A DNA stretch of 64,000 bases, taken from Streptomyces sp. NBC_00483 (GTDB taxonomy: Bacteria; Actinomycetota; Actinomycetes; Streptomycetales; Streptomycetaceae). Positions 25,554-34,554 of this stretch are shown in pieces. A program made the position numbers and the translations under genes. Within the stretch, counting starts at the first letter, position 1, and each line of letters starts with the position of its first letter. The notes below the pieces were generated by a model. It saw nothing but the letters and a program-made list of their open reading frames with translations, was not told the DNA's origin and ran no database searches. The stretch is from contig NZ_CP107880.1 of the NCBI RefSeq assembly GCF_036013745.1, positions 3,224,001 to 3,288,000 of the forward strand. The letters are read 5' to 3'.

Positions 25554-26375
25554 TCAGTAGTGGGTGCCGCCGTCGATACGGATCTCCGTACCGGTGATGA
25601 ACTTCCCGTCCTCGGAGGCGAGCATCGCGACGACGCCGGCCACGGACTCGGGCCCGGCGAAGCCCGCACCCAGTGAGGGCGACAGCTTCGCGAACAGGCT
25701 CCAGTCGGTGTCCTCGGGCAGGCCGGGGCCCTGGCTCTGCCTGCTCTCGCCGGAACCGTCGGTCATGCCGGACGCGATGGAGCCGGGCTGCACGGCGGTG
25801 AACCGGATGCCCTGCTTGCTGTACTCGGCGGCCAGCGCGTGCGTCATGGACTGGATGCCGCCCTTGCTCGCCGCGTACGCCGCCATGTACGGGTGGGCGA
25901 ACATCGCGGACGTGGAGCTGAAGTTGACGACGGCGGGGCCCTCGCCCCGGAGCAGCGCCGGTATCGCCTCGCGGATCATGAGGAAGGTGCCGGTGAGGTT
26001 GACCGCGAGCACCTGGTTGAACTCGGCGAGCGTGGTCTTCTCGGTGTGCGAGGAGCGCAGGATGCCGGCGGCGTTGACGAGTACATCGAGGCCGCCCAGC
26101 GCCCGCACGGCCCCGGCCACGGCGTCGCGCACGGACGCCTCGTCGGCGATGTTCACGACGACGGTGGTGAGGTGCTCGGCGTCGGCGCCGGCCTTGGTGA
26201 CGGTGTCCTCGAGACCGGCCTCGCTGACATCGGCCGCGACGACCCGGCCACCCTCCGCCAGCATGCGCAGCACGGTGGCCTGACCGATGCCGGATCCGCC
26301 ACCGGTGACCAGCGCACGACGCCCTTCGTAACGAGTCAGGTGCTTCAGGTTGTTGGGGCGGTTGGGGCGGTTCAT
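25554..26375 (-). CDS. Short-chain dehydrogenase/reductase
   Basis: 273 residues, classical SDR. The cofactor loop is RRALVTGGGSGIGQATVLRML, followed by DVLVNAAGI, the catalytic serine region VVNFSSTSAMFAHP, and YMAAYAASKGG with the Tyr-x-x-x-Lys pair. It ends GTEIRIDGGTHY. An acidic residue after strand 2 (VVAADVSEAG) favours NAD(H). The substrate is unknown. AAGGAG lies 5-6 nt before ATG 26375. A TetR gene diverges 120 bp away and is the likely regulator of this oxidoreductase. Confidence 0.94.
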   Translation of the reverse strand: MNRPNRPNNLKHLTRYEGRRALVTGGGSGIGQATVLRMLAEGGRVVAADVSEAGLEDTVTKAGADAEHLTTVVVNIADEASVRDAVAGAVRALGGLDVLVNAAGILRSSHTEKTTLAEFNQVLAVNLTGTFLMIREAIPALLRGEGPAVVNFSSTSAMFAHPYMAAYAASKGGIQSMTHALAAEYSKQGIRFTAVQPGSIASGMTDGSGESRQSQGPGLPEDTDWSLFAKLSPSLGAGFAGPESVAGVVAMLASEDGKFITGTEIRIDGGTHY

Positions 26376-26482
26376 GACGACTCCTTGCGTTCCTGTGTGC
26401 GTCCTCGCACGCCGGCCACCGTACGCTTCGGTGGCACGTTTTGCCATAACGGCGTTTCGTGCCAGTTCATTCCCGGTGCGGT

Positions 26483-26488
26483 TACGCT
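26483..26488 (+). promoter_or_regulatory. Putative -10 hexamer of leaderless tetR
   Basis: TACGCT ends 7 nt before the GTG at 26496, with no ribosome site between. Confidence 0.5.
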
Positions 26489-26495
26489 TCGTCGG

Positions 26496-27134
26496 GTGAA
26501 CGAGCCCAGAACGCCCTCTCCGTCGCCTGCGCAGCCCTCACTGACCGAACGCCGCAAAGCGGCGACCCAGCTCGACATCGCCCGCGCGGCGATGGAGCTG
26601 TTCACCGAGAAGGGCCCCGACGGCACCACGGCCGAGGAGATCGCGCGCGGCGCCGGAGTCGCGCTGCGCACCTTCTACCGCTACTTCCGCAACAAGCAGG
26701 ACGCGGTGGGCCCGCTGCTCGCGTCCGGCGGCGACCGCTGGCGCGAGCTGCTGGCCGCGACGGAGCCGGGCACGCCGCTGCCGCAGGCCCTCGAATCGGC
26801 CGCGGCGGCGACGCTTTCACCTCCGGACGAGGCGGCGGAGGAGGCGCTTCAGGGCACCCGGACGCTGCTGCGCGCGGCGCAGGACGACCCGGCACTGCGT
26901 GCCGTCTGGTACCGGGTCAACCAGGAGTCGGAGGAGAAGCTCCTCCCGGTGGTGACCCACCTCGCGGGCCCCGATGCGGACCCCCTGGAAACCCGCCTGA
27001 CCGCAGCCGCGGCGACCGACGCGATCCGAGTGGCCCTGGAACTCTGGTCCACGACAAACGCCCCCACCTCCGGCCCGAACTCCCCGGCATCTTTGGCGAT
27101 CCGCGGGTTGCGGCGTTTGGCGGCGGGTGACTGA
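26496..27134 (+). CDS. TetR-family regulator
   Basis: 212 residues. After a Ser/Pro-rich leader, the HTH spans about residues 20-65 (AATQLDIARAAMELFTEKGP, TTAEEIARGAGVALRTFYRYF, RNKQDAVGPLL). The C-terminal effector domain is helical and without recognisable ligand motifs. It is divergent from the SDR gene across a 120-bp gap, the usual layout for a TetR repressor and its target. Confidence 0.92.
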   Translation: MNEPRTPSPSPAQPSLTERRKAATQLDIARAAMELFTEKGPDGTTAEEIARGAGVALRTFYRYFRNKQDAVGPLLASGGDRWRELLAATEPGTPLPQALESAAAATLSPPDEAAEEALQGTRTLLRAAQDDPALRAVWYRVNQESEEKLLPVVTHLAGPDADPLETRLTAAAATDAIRVALELWSTTNAPTSGPNSPASLAIRGLRRLAAGD

Positions 27135-27375
27135 TGGCGGGGACCGTCCGGTGACCGGCCCGCGGAAGCCGTGTCGTACGGCCGCGGGACGCGTCGCGCA
27201 CGGGGGCGCAGGGGCGTGCGACCGTCGTGCCCCCGTGCCGCCCCCACGCGCGACTGCCCGGTGCGTGCGCCGCGCCTACGCTCGAGTTCCCTGGTCCCCG
27301 AACTCAGGTATCCCGAGGGCGCGTTGAGGGCATGAGCCCCCGGACGCCAGCCACCCGACCCGCCGGAGGCACGCC

Positions 27376-28704
27376 GTGCTCGATCCTGCAGACGAAAGTT
27401 CGGGAGCCATCGTCGTCGTGGGCGCCGGGGTCGCGGGGCTCGCGGCGGCACGGCACCTGGCCAGGGCGGGCCTGCGCCCGCTGGTCCTGGAGGCCGCCAC
27501 GGGCATCGGCGGCCGCATGTCCACCGAGAAGGTCGACGGGTTCCGCCTCGACCGGACCGGCCGGCCGCTGTGCACCTCGTACCCCGAACTGCGCCGCAAC
27601 CCCGCCCTCGCTCCCCTCGCCCTGCGCCGCTTCTCCCCCGGCGCGCTCGTACACAGCGGCGGGCTGCGCCACCGGGCGGGCGAACCCACCGGCCCCCGGC
27701 GCACAAGGGGCGCACTCAACACGGCACGCGCCTTGGCGAGCGCCCCCCGGAGTCCGCGCGGCACGCGCCCCACCATCGGCAGCCCGCTCGACCACGCGCG
27801 CCTGGGCGCATCCCTGTCCCGGCTCGCGGCGACCGAGCCGTCCCGCCTCCTCGCCCGCCCCGAACTCCCCACCGCCCAAGCCCTCTTGACCCGAGGCCTG
27901 CCACCCCCGACCCTCCACGGTTTCGTACGCCCCCTGCTCTCGGCCCTGCTCTGCGACCCGGACCTCCGCACCTCCAGCCGGTGCGCCGACCTCGCCCTGC
28001 ACGCGTACGCGGCGGGTCGGCTCGCCGTGCCGGAGGGCGGCGCCGACGCGCTGCCGGAGCTGCTCGCGGCGGGCCTGCCGCCCGGCACGGTGCACACCGG
28101 CGTACGGGCCACGGCGGTCGCCACGACCTCGGTCACGACGACCGAACTCGGCCAACTCCCTTGCCGCGCCGTGGTGTTGGCAACCAGCGCGCACGACGCC
28201 GCCGAACTCCTCCCCGGCCTGCGCGTCCCCGCCTTCCACGAGGTCACGGTCGTGCACCACGCCGTGCCCGAGCCGCCACTCGCCGAACCCGCGCTGCTGC
28301 TCGACGCGGACCGGCTCGGCCCGGTCGCGCATACGTCGGTGATCAGCCAGGTGGACCCCACGAGAGCCCCGGCGGGCCGCGCCCTCGTCTCCTCGACGGT
28401 CCTCGGCCCACCTCCCACGGACCGCGAACTCCGCACCCAACTCGGCGCCCTCTACGGCACGTCGACCGCCGACTGGGAAACCCTGGCCGTGCACCACGAC
28501 CCCCACGCCGTACCGGCGATGCCGCCCCCGCACGACCCGCGCCGCCCGGTCCGCCTCCTCGACGGCCTGTACGTGTGCGGGGACCACCGGGACGCCGGCA
28601 CGGTGCAGGGCGCCCTCCACTCGGCCCGCCGAGCGACCCACGCGCTCCTGACGGACCTGGGCATCCCCGCCCCCAACGCACCCCCGATCCCCAACGCCGC
28701 CTAA
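27376..28704 (+). CDS. FAD-dependent oxidoreductase (amine oxidase/protoporphyrinogen oxidase-like)
   Basis: 442 residues. The N-terminal FAD fold is clear: AIVVVGAGVAGLAAARHLARAG, then VLEAATGIGGRMSTEKVDGF with the arginine typical of the amine-oxidase group. The C-terminal FAD contact is LLDGLYVCGDHRDAGTVQGALHSARRA. The central substrate domain is Pro/Arg-rich and not diagnostic. The protein could be a desaturase, amine oxidase or NAD(P)-linked FAD protein of unknown role. GTG 27376 follows GGAGG at about 27364-27368. It converges on the NsdA-like regulator, with a hairpin terminator between. Confidence 0.88.
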   Translation: MLDPADESSGAIVVVGAGVAGLAAARHLARAGLRPLVLEAATGIGGRMSTEKVDGFRLDRTGRPLCTSYPELRRNPALAPLALRRFSPGALVHSGGLRHRAGEPTGPRRTRGALNTARALASAPRSPRGTRPTIGSPLDHARLGASLSRLAATEPSRLLARPELPTAQALLTRGLPPPTLHGFVRPLLSALLCDPDLRTSSRCADLALHAYAAGRLAVPEGGADALPELLAAGLPPGTVHTGVRATAVATTSVTTTELGQLPCRAVVLATSAHDAAELLPGLRVPAFHEVTVVHHAVPEPPLAEPALLLDADRLGPVAHTSVISQVDPTRAPAGRALVSSTVLGPPPTDRELRTQLGALYGTSTADWETLAVHHDPHAVPAMPPPHDPRRPVRLLDGLYVCGDHRDAGTVQGALHSARRATHALLTDLGIPAPNAPPIPNAA

Positions 28705-28715
28705 CCCCTCATACC

Positions 28716-28752
28716 GCGCCCGCCTCCGTGGCCCAACTCCGGGGGCGGGCGC
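28716..28752. terminator. Bidirectional terminator between convergent genes
   Basis: A 13-bp stem with one T.G pair (28716-28728 with 28740-28752, GCGCCCGCC arm) and an 11-nt loop. It lies between the FAD oxidoreductase and the HTH/TPR regulator. Confidence 0.7.
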
Positions 28753-28836
28753 CCCCACCCTCCGGGGGTGACCCGGCCACGCCCCCGACCCCGACGCCGC
28801 GCAGCAGACCCCGACCCCGGACCACCCCCACCAACC

Positions 28837-30300
28837 TCACCCCAACGCCGCAACCCTCTCCCGATACCCCCGGACGGGCCCCGCATCGCGATACGGCTCC
28901 AACCGCCTCTCGAACTCCCGCACATACTCATGCGCCCGCACCGACCGCATGTCCGCCGCGGCCGACGCCGCCTCCGCCCCGAGCGCGCACGCCGAGTCCA
29001 GCTCGCCGAGACCCAGCCGCGCCGACGCCAGCACCACCCGGCAGAAGAGCCGGCTGCGCGCGAACCCCGGCGCCCGCAACTGCAGCGACCGCTCCGCATG
29101 CTGCGCCGCGGCCCGGTACTGCTGCAGGTCCCTGTGACAGTGCCCGAACTCGTCCGCCAACTGCGCCTCGTCGAAGAACCGCGCCCACGGCGGCACCTCG
29201 TCCCCCGGCCGCACCGCCCCGAGCGCCCGCTCGGCCCGCACCAGCGACGCCGTGCACGCCCGCACCTCGCCGAGCACCCCGTGCCCACGCGCCTCCACGG
29301 CGTGCAGCAGCGCCTGCACCGCGGGCGGCGCCGAAGCCCCCACGCCCTGCTGCGCCACCCGCGCGAGCTGCACCGCCTCCCGCCCGTGCCCGAGATAGAC
29401 GGCCTGCCGGCTCATGGTGACCAGCACGTACGACCCGTACATCCGGTCCCCCGCCGCCTGCGACAGCCGCAGCGCCTGTACGAAGTACCGCTGGGCAAGA
29501 CCGTGCGCCGCGATGTCGTACGAGGTCCAGCCCGCGAGCCGGGTCAGATCGGCGACGGCGCAGAACAGCCGCCGCCCGTGCTGCTCCCCGTACGCCCCGC
29601 GCAGCATCGGCTCGGCCTCGTGCTCCAGGTACCGCACGAGGGCCTGCCGCGCGTGCCCGCCCCCGTACGCGTGGTCGAGCGCGCGGAACAGCTCGCCCAC
29701 GGAGCGCAGCGCCGCGATGTCCCCGCTCGTCACCCGGTGCCCGGGCCCGCGATCGGTCTGCCCCCGCTGCCGCGGCACGGCGACGCCCACCGCCTCCAGC
29801 GCCACGCCGGGCCGCCCCTGCACCGGCACCCGCTGCAACTGCTCACCGTGGGCCACCCGGTCGTCGGCGCGACCGATCAGCCAGTCGCGGCTGGGCACGA
29901 CGAGCCCCGCCGGGGTGAACGCGATCTTGCGGAGTTCGGCATGGCTGCCGGAGTCCTTGCGCCACAGACCGCTGACGATGTCGACGGCCTCCTCCGGCGA
30001 TGCCGCGAACTCCAGACCCGCGTACACGGGCGCACACGCGTCGAGCCCGAGGTCCTGCGCGGAGAGGCGGCGGCCGAGGCGGCGTGTGAACACCTCGGCG
30101 ATGAGCGCGGGTGTCGTCCCTCTGGGCTGCTGTCCGCGCAGCCACCGGGTCACGGATGTCTTGTCGTAGCGCAGGTCAAGCCCGTGTTCGAGCCCTAGCT
30201 GGTCCACGCGGCGCGCGAGGCCCGCGTTGGAGAAACCGGCCTCCGCGATGAGCGCGGCGAGCTGGCGGTTCGGGGTGCGCTGCGGAGGTCGTTCCGTCAT
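28837..30300 (-). CDS. HTH regulator with TPR-like C-terminal half (NsdA-like)
   Basis: 487 residues. The N-terminus (PNRQLAALIAEAGFSNAGLA, YDKTSVTRWLRGQQP) is a divergent XRE-type helix-turn-helix. The remainder is almost all helix with paired-helix repeats (FVQALRLSQAAGDRMYGSYV, AVQLARVAQQGVGASAPPAV, AAAQHAERSLQLRAPGFARS) typical of TPR sensors. Streptomyces NsdA, a negative regulator of development and antibiotic production, has this layout, but whether this is a member or a paralogue cannot be decided from sequence memory. GGAAGG precedes the ATG. An 11-bp inverted repeat lies 35-64 bp upstream (30335-30364), a candidate operator or 5'-UTR hairpin. Confidence 0.88.
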   Translation of the reverse strand: MTERPPQRTPNRQLAALIAEAGFSNAGLARRVDQLGLEHGLDLRYDKTSVTRWLRGQQPRGTTPALIAEVFTRRLGRRLSAQDLGLDACAPVYAGLEFAASPEEAVDIVSGLWRKDSGSHAELRKIAFTPAGLVVPSRDWLIGRADDRVAHGEQLQRVPVQGRPGVALEAVGVAVPRQRGQTDRGPGHRVTSGDIAALRSVGELFRALDHAYGGGHARQALVRYLEHEAEPMLRGAYGEQHGRRLFCAVADLTRLAGWTSYDIAAHGLAQRYFVQALRLSQAAGDRMYGSYVLVTMSRQAVYLGHGREAVQLARVAQQGVGASAPPAVQALLHAVEARGHGVLGEVRACTASLVRAERALGAVRPGDEVPPWARFFDEAQLADEFGHCHRDLQQYRAAAQHAERSLQLRAPGFARSRLFCRVVLASARLGLGELDSACALGAEAASAAADMRSVRAHEYVREFERRLEPYRDAGPVRGYRERVAALG

Positions 30301-30334
30301 GCTGTGCGTTTGCCTTCCGGGCCCTTGGAAGCGG

Positions 30335-30364
30335 TAAAGGGGGGCCATTGAGTGCCCCCCTTTA
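30335..30364. promoter_or_regulatory. Perfect 11-bp inverted repeat upstream of the HTH/TPR regulator gene
   Basis: TAAAGGGGGGC (30335-30345) and GCCCCCCTTTA (30354-30364) are separated by 8 nt, 35 bp before the minus-strand start codon. There is no upstream gene on either strand for which it would be a natural terminator, so an operator or leader hairpin is more likely. Confidence 0.5.
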
Positions 30365-30598
30365 GTCGCTGCTCCCTCATGGAACGGCGTGCGCCGTGAC
30401 CGGCTCCCGCTCACGGACGGCGCTGAAATTATCACGGAGCGCACACGGCGTCCCCCAATCAGCCGAGCCGAACCCCTCCTTCATCCGATCGTGTGACAAA
30501 CCGCGCGAGGGGTGGACGGCTGAGCCGTAATCCGGGAGCCGTACAGTTGCTCCGGGCGCGTTATATGCACGGTGAAGGTTCTTAGGGAGGCACTTGCC

Positions 30599-31411
30599 GT
30601 GAGTGAGTTCCGGTTCGTCCGCATGGGATTCGGTGCGGACATGGTCGATTACCAGGTCGCCTGGGACGAGCAGCGCCGTGTGCACGCCGCTCGCTTCGCC
30701 GACGAGGTGCCCGACACCTGCCTGCTCCTTGAGCACCCGCCCGTCTACACGGCCGGCCGTCGCACCGCCCCCGAGGAGCGCCCGCTCGACGGCACTCCGG
30801 TCATCGACGTGGACCGCGGCGGCAAGATCACCTGGCACGGCCCGGGTCAGCTCGTCGGCTACCCGATCCAGAAACTTCCGCGCCCCGTGGACGTCGTCGC
30901 GCATCTGCGCCGCCTGGAGGACGCGATGATCGCGGTCTGCGCCGAGTTCGGCATCGAGGCCGCGCGCGTGGAGGGCCGGGCGGGCGTCTGGGTCCTCGGC
31001 GGCCCGATCGAGGAGCGCACGACCCTCAGCGAGCACGGAGGCCTGTCCCTGGACTTCAATCCGCGGCTCAGCAGCGAGGACGAGGAGTTCGACCACCGCC
31101 TCGTCGGCCCCGAGTACGCGCCCTCGAACGCGGGCCAGCGGCACGAGGACCGCAAGATCTGCGCCATGGGCATCCGCGTCGCCAAGGGCGTCACGATGCA
31201 CGGCTTCGCGCTGAACGTGAATCCGGACACGTCGAACTTCGACAAGATCATCCCCTGCGGCATCCGCGACGCGGGCGTCACCTCCCTCTCGTACGAGCTC
31301 GGGCGCGAGGTCACGATGGACGAGGTGCTGCCGATCGCCGAGAGGCATCTGCAGGACGTCCTGGGGAACGCGCACCTCGAGCCGCGCGCCGTCGAGAAGG
31401 CCTCGGTCTAG
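30599..31411 (+). CDS. lipB: Octanoyl-[ACP]:protein octanoyltransferase (LipB)
   Basis: 270 residues. It transfers octanoate from acyl carrier protein to lipoyl-domain lysines, the first step of lipoate synthesis. Signature blocks are [57 protein letters not shown] with the catalytic lysine, and the catalytic cysteine in IIPCGIRD. The family is usually 210-240 residues; the extra length is an acidic insertion around residues 140-185 ([16 protein letters not shown] to RHEDRK) before the KICAMG motif. GTG 30599 follows GGGAGG at 30585-30590. lipA follows 134 bp downstream. Part of the 3' end is repeated past the stop. Confidence 0.95.
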   Translation: MSEFRFVRMGFGADMVDYQVAWDEQRRVHAARFADEVPDTCLLLEHPPVYTAGRRTAPEERPLDGTPVIDVDRGGKITWHGPGQLVGYPIQKLPRPVDVVAHLRRLEDAMIAVCAEFGIEAARVEGRAGVWVLGGPIEERTTLSEHGGLSLDFNPRLSSEDEEFDHRLVGPEYAPSNAGQRHEDRKICAMGIRVAKGVTMHGFALNVNPDTSNFDKIIPCGIRDAGVTSLSYELGREVTMDEVLPIAERHLQDVLGNAHLEPRAVEKASV

Positions 31412-31431
31412 CCCGCACAAGGCCTCGGTCT
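31397..31431. repeat. 13-bp direct repeat spanning the lipB stop codon
   Basis: AAGGCCTCGGTCT at 31397-31409 (its last base is the T of the TAG stop) recurs at 31419-31431, offset 22 bp. Confidence 0.8.
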
Positions 31432-31545
31432 GGTCCATACGGGGAATGCACCCCGCAGGCCGCCGGTTGGCCACCCGTAAGGGCCATGAACATCACGGGC
31501 GTACCCTGATGTACGCCGAGGAATCAAAGCTTTAGGGAGCCGGTC

Positions 31546-32535
31546 GTGTCCGCAGTCGCACCCGACGGACGCAAGATGCTGCGCCTGGAGGTCCGTAACG
31601 CTCAGACCCCCATCGAGCGCAAGCCCGAGTGGATCAAGACCCGGGCGAAAATGGGTCCCGAATACACGAAGATGCAGAACCTCGTGAAGTCCGAGGGCCT
31701 GCACACGGTCTGCCAGGAGGCGGGCTGCCCCAACATCTACGAGTGCTGGGAGGACCGCGAGGCCACCTTCCTCATCGGCGGTGACCAGTGCACCCGGCGC
31801 TGCGACTTCTGTCAGATCGACACCGGCAAGCCCGAGCCGCTCGACCGTGACGAGCCGCGCCGCGTCGGCGAGTCCGTCGTCACGATGGACCTGAACTACG
31901 CCACGATCACCGGCGTCGCCCGCGACGACCTGGAGGACGGCGGCGCCTGGCTGTACGCGGAAACGGTCCGGCAGATCCACCGCCAGACCACCAACCGCGC
32001 CGACGGCCGCACCAAGGTCGAGCTCCTCGCCCCCGACTTCAACGCGAACCCGGAGCAGCTGGCCGAGGTCTTCTCCTCCCGCCCCGAGGTCTTCGCGCAC
32101 AACGTCGAGACGGTCCCGCGGATCTTCAAGCGGATCCGTCCGGGCTTCCGCTACGACCGTTCGCTGAAGGTCATCACCGAGGCCCGCGACTTCGGCCTGG
32201 TCACCAAGTCGAACCTGATCCTCGGCATGGGCGAGACCCGCGAGGAGATCAGCGAGGCGCTGCGCCAGCTGCACGACGCCGGCTGCGAGCTGGTCACCAT
32301 CACGCAGTACCTGCGCCCCTCCGTGCGGCACCACCCCGTGGAGCGCTGGGTCAAGCCGCAGGAGTTCGTGGAGCTGAAGGACGAGGCCGAGCAGATCGGT
32401 TTCTCCGGCGTCATGTCGGGCCCGCTGGTCCGTTCCTCGTACCGCGCGGGCCGGCTGTTCCAGATGGCCAAGGAGCAGCGTCAATCAGCTGCTCCGCAGC
32501 GGGGAGGCTCGTACACGGCCTCGCAAGCCGTGTGA
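31546..32535 (+). CDS. lipA: Lipoyl synthase (LipA), radical SAM
   Basis: 329 residues. It inserts two sulfurs into protein-bound octanoyl groups made by LipB. Both iron-sulfur clusters are visible: the auxiliary cluster CX4CX5C ([12 protein letters not shown]) and the radical SAM cluster CX3CX2C (CTRRCDFCQ). Further family blocks are [47 protein letters not shown] and [18 protein letters not shown], with the conserved RSSYRAG serine near the C-terminus. A GGGAG site precedes GTG 31546. Its products are needed by the E2 encoded at 9.2 kb. A hairpin terminator follows. Confidence 0.97.
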   Translation: MSAVAPDGRKMLRLEVRNAQTPIERKPEWIKTRAKMGPEYTKMQNLVKSEGLHTVCQEAGCPNIYECWEDREATFLIGGDQCTRRCDFCQIDTGKPEPLDRDEPRRVGESVVTMDLNYATITGVARDDLEDGGAWLYAETVRQIHRQTTNRADGRTKVELLAPDFNANPEQLAEVFSSRPEVFAHNVETVPRIFKRIRPGFRYDRSLKVITEARDFGLVTKSNLILGMGETREEISEALRQLHDAGCELVTITQYLRPSVRHHPVERWVKPQEFVELKDEAEQIGFSGVMSGPLVRSSYRAGRLFQMAKEQRQSAAPQRGGSYTASQAV

Positions 32536-32575
32536 ATTCAGGCACAAGAGGCTACTGATCGGTAGTGGCCGGTAT

Positions 32576-32625
32576 GACGCGGTCCTGACGATCCCCGCAG
32601 CTGGGGGCACCGTCAGGGCCGCGTC
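32576..32625 (+). terminator. Long interrupted hairpin after lipA
   Basis: The arms GACGCGG.CCTGACG and CGTCAGG.CCGCGTC, plus an inner CCCC/GGGG pair, form a stem of about 18 pairs with small bulges around a GCAGCTG loop, 40 bp after the lipA stop. Confidence 0.75.
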
Positions 32626-32768
32626 TGCGTTTGCGGCGCGAGCGTCAAGGCTTCATTGGCGTTTGACCGTCCGGTCACGCCCTGGTAACACCAATCAGTG
32701 ACTCTGGAATCACGCCCCGTACATCCCGTGCCACAGCCGTGATCACCCTTCGAGGGGGGACCTCAACC

Positions 32769-32966
32769 ATGCAGGCCGCGCCCGTCCGCGCCACCGCCAT
32801 CCCGACCGTCACCGACGCACTGCGCGCCGTCGAGTCGCTGCTCATGAGCAGCGGCCAGCGCACCGCTCGCCGCAATGCCTGGACCTCGGTCCTGGAGGAC
32901 CGCCGCCGCGCCAAGGACCGTGTCGAGGCGCAGCGCGTCCTGGAGGCCGTCGCGGCCCGGGGCTGA
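32769..32966 (+). CDS. Small conserved basic protein, 65 aa
   Basis: A small protein of about 65 residues: an alanine-rich start (MQAAPVRATAIPTVTDALRA), then SLLMSSGQRTARRNAWTSVLEDRRRAKDRVEA, an amphipathic basic helix that could bind nucleic acid or a membrane. There is no known domain. From memory a protein like this lies in this position downstream of lipA in other streptomycetes. A GAGGGGG site is about 10 nt before ATG 32769. It is followed 59 bp later by the DUF4191 membrane protein gene, which has its own leaderless promoter. Confidence 0.75.
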   Translation: MQAAPVRATAIPTVTDALRAVESLLMSSGQRTARRNAWTSVLEDRRRAKDRVEAQRVLEAVAARG

Positions 32967-33012
32967 GAGATCTCGGGGGCCGACGCGGGTTCTACCCGCT
33001 TCACCGGCCACG

Positions 33013-33018
33013 TAGACT
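33013..33018 (+). promoter_or_regulatory. Putative -10 hexamer of leaderless DUF4191 gene
   Basis: TAGACT ends 7 nt before the ATG at 33026. Confidence 0.5.
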
Positions 33019-33025
33019 TCAAGAC

Positions 33026-33739
33026 ATGGCGAGGAAGGAAACTGCAGCGGACGCTGCTAACACCGGGCGGCTCAAGCAGATCGCTCAGACCTACAAGATG
33101 ACCCGCAGGGTCGACACCAAGATCGGTCTCATTCTCGCGGGTGTGGGAATCGTCACCTTCGGTGTCCTCCTCGCGATCGGCTTCTTGATCGGTCACCCCA
33201 TCTACCTCGGAATTCTCGGCCTCCTGCTCGCTTTCCTCGCGATGGCGATCATCTTCGGGCGCCGAGCCGAGAAGGCCGCCTTCGGGCAGATGGAGGGACA
33301 GCCCGGCGCGGCCGCGGCCGTGCTCGACAACATCGGACGTGGTTGGACGACGACCCCCGCGGTCGCCATGAACCGCAGCCAGGACGTGGTGCACCGCGCG
33401 GTCGGCAAGGCCGGCATCGTGCTCGTCGCGGAGGGCAACCCGAACCGGGTGAAGTCGCTCCTCGCGGCCGAGAAGAAGAAGATGGCCCGCATCGTCTCCG
33501 ACGTCCCGGTCCACGACTTCGTGGTGGGCACGAGCCAGGGACCCGAGGGAACGGTTCCGCTGAAGAAGCTCCGTACGACGATGCTCAAGCTGCCGCGCGT
33601 GCTGACCGGACCCCAGGTGACCGCGACCAACGACCGGCTGAAGGCGATGGGCGACCTCATGTCGAACATGCCGCTGCCGAAGGGTCCGATGCCCAAGGGG
33701 ATGAAGATGCCCAAGGGCGGCGGCGGCCGGGCCCGCTGA
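33026..33739 (+). CDS. DUF4191-type integral membrane protein
   Basis: 237 residues. A basic N-terminus (RLKQIAQTYKMTRRVDTK) is followed by two adjacent membrane helices (IGLILAGVGIVTFGVLLAIG and PIYLGILGLLLAFLAMAIIFG) and then a cytoplasmic domain of about 150 residues (KAGIVLVAEGNPNRVKSLLA, KKLRTTMLKLPRVLTG). The C-terminus is a Pro/Met/Lys/Gly low-complexity tail. It matches the actinobacterial DUF4191 family, usually encoded near lipA/glnA, with unknown function. The leaderless start is supported by TAGACT 7 nt upstream. A 16-bp perfect terminator stem separates it from the convergent RDD gene. Confidence 0.9.
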   Translation: MARKETAADAANTGRLKQIAQTYKMTRRVDTKIGLILAGVGIVTFGVLLAIGFLIGHPIYLGILGLLLAFLAMAIIFGRRAEKAAFGQMEGQPGAAAAVLDNIGRGWTTTPAVAMNRSQDVVHRAVGKAGIVLVAEGNPNRVKSLLAAEKKKMARIVSDVPVHDFVVGTSQGPEGTVPLKKLRTTMLKLPRVLTGPQVTATNDRLKAMGDLMSNMPLPKGPMPKGMKMPKGGGGRAR

Positions 33740-33764
33740 CACGCTCCGCTGCTTCTACGCGAAC

Positions 33765-33800
33765 GAGGCGGGCCGGAACCTGATGGTTCCGGCCCGCCTC
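33765..33800. terminator. Bidirectional terminator between DUF4191 and RDD genes
   Basis: A perfect 16-bp stem (GAGGCGGGCCGGAACC at 33765-33780 with its complement at 33785-33800) and a TGAT loop, between convergent genes. Confidence 0.85.
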
Positions 33801-33887
33801 TCCTACGTTTCCGCGTGGGCTGGTCTGTGCTGATCGCGGTGCGGCTCGCGTGTCGCCGTGGTCCCGTTCGCGCAGTTCCCCGCGCCC

Positions 33888-34355
33888 CTAACTGCGGACC
33901 TGCACCGCCTTCGCGACGCGGTCGTGCAGGCCGCGGCCGTCGCGGTCCCAGATCAGCGCCGGGATGGCGACGCACAGCAGCACCGAGCGGGCCAGCACCC
34001 GGCCGATTCCGATGCGCCCGCCGGCCTCCGAGACGACCCGCAGGCCGAAGAGGCGCTTCCCGGGCGTGCAGCCGATGGTGCCGACCGTGAGCACGCTGAG
34101 TGCGAAGAAGATGAGCAGCGCCCAGTTCCCCGTCGCCTGGTTGTAGCCGTGCGTGACCAGGCCGTATGCGATCAGCATGCACAGCGCCCAGTCGACGACG
34201 AGGGCTCCGATGCGGCGGCCGGGGCGCGCGATGGAGCCGGGTCCGTGCTCGGGCAGGCCGAGCTGTTCACCGCGGTAGCCGAAGTCGGCACCCGCCTGTT
34301 CCATGGCCTCACGAGGCCCGGACAGCCACGATCCCATTGCTTCCCTGTTGTCCAC
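33888..34355 (-). CDS. RDD-family membrane protein
   Basis: 155 residues. The RDD signature is seen: ARPGRRIGALVVDWALCMLI at the first helix, then WALLIFFALSVLTVGTIG, followed by TPGKRLFGLRVV and a third helix (LARSVLLCVAIPALIWD) ending DGRGLHDRVAKAVQV. Function is unknown; some RDD proteins are Na+/H+ antiporters or accessory membrane proteins. GTG 34355 has TACCGT (minus strand, 34362-34367) 6 nt upstream. It is divergent from glnA, and the glnA GlnR box lies about 50 bp from this gene's start, so nitrogen control of both is possible. Confidence 0.9.
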   Translation of the reverse strand: MDNREAMGSWLSGPREAMEQAGADFGYRGEQLGLPEHGPGSIARPGRRIGALVVDWALCMLIAYGLVTHGYNQATGNWALLIFFALSVLTVGTIGCTPGKRLFGLRVVSEAGGRIGIGRVLARSVLLCVAIPALIWDRDGRGLHDRVAKAVQVRS

Positions 34356-34407
34356 GCGTCAACGGTACTGCGCCGCTCTCCTGATGCGGTCCCGACCCCT
34401 GCTCCGG

Positions 34408-34445
34408 TTAACTTGGGCGAAACAAATGGGTCATGCTTGAGAAAT
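34408..34445 (+). promoter_or_regulatory. GlnR box of glnA (four half-elements)
   Basis: Four pentamers are spaced exactly 11 bp apart: TTAAC (34408), GAAAC (34419), GTCAT (34430) and GAAAT (34441), each followed by a 6-bp spacer. This matches the published Streptomyces GlnR pattern gTnAc-n6-GaAAc repeated twice. The box is 110 bp upstream of the glnA ATG. Confidence 0.85.
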
Positions 34446-34554
34446 CACGTCTGCCTATGGTCGGGTCCCAGCGTGTGCCACCGCACTGGTCGCGCGATCG
34501 AGCTGCCAAGAGCTGCAACCCCGCCCCTCCCCGGGTGGGAGTAGGAGGAGTTGG

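Noticed and set aside
32697..32735. Possible third GlnR box (GTAAC near 32697)
   Set aside because: Only the first pentamer matches; the following elements at 11-bp steps do not fit GaAAc.
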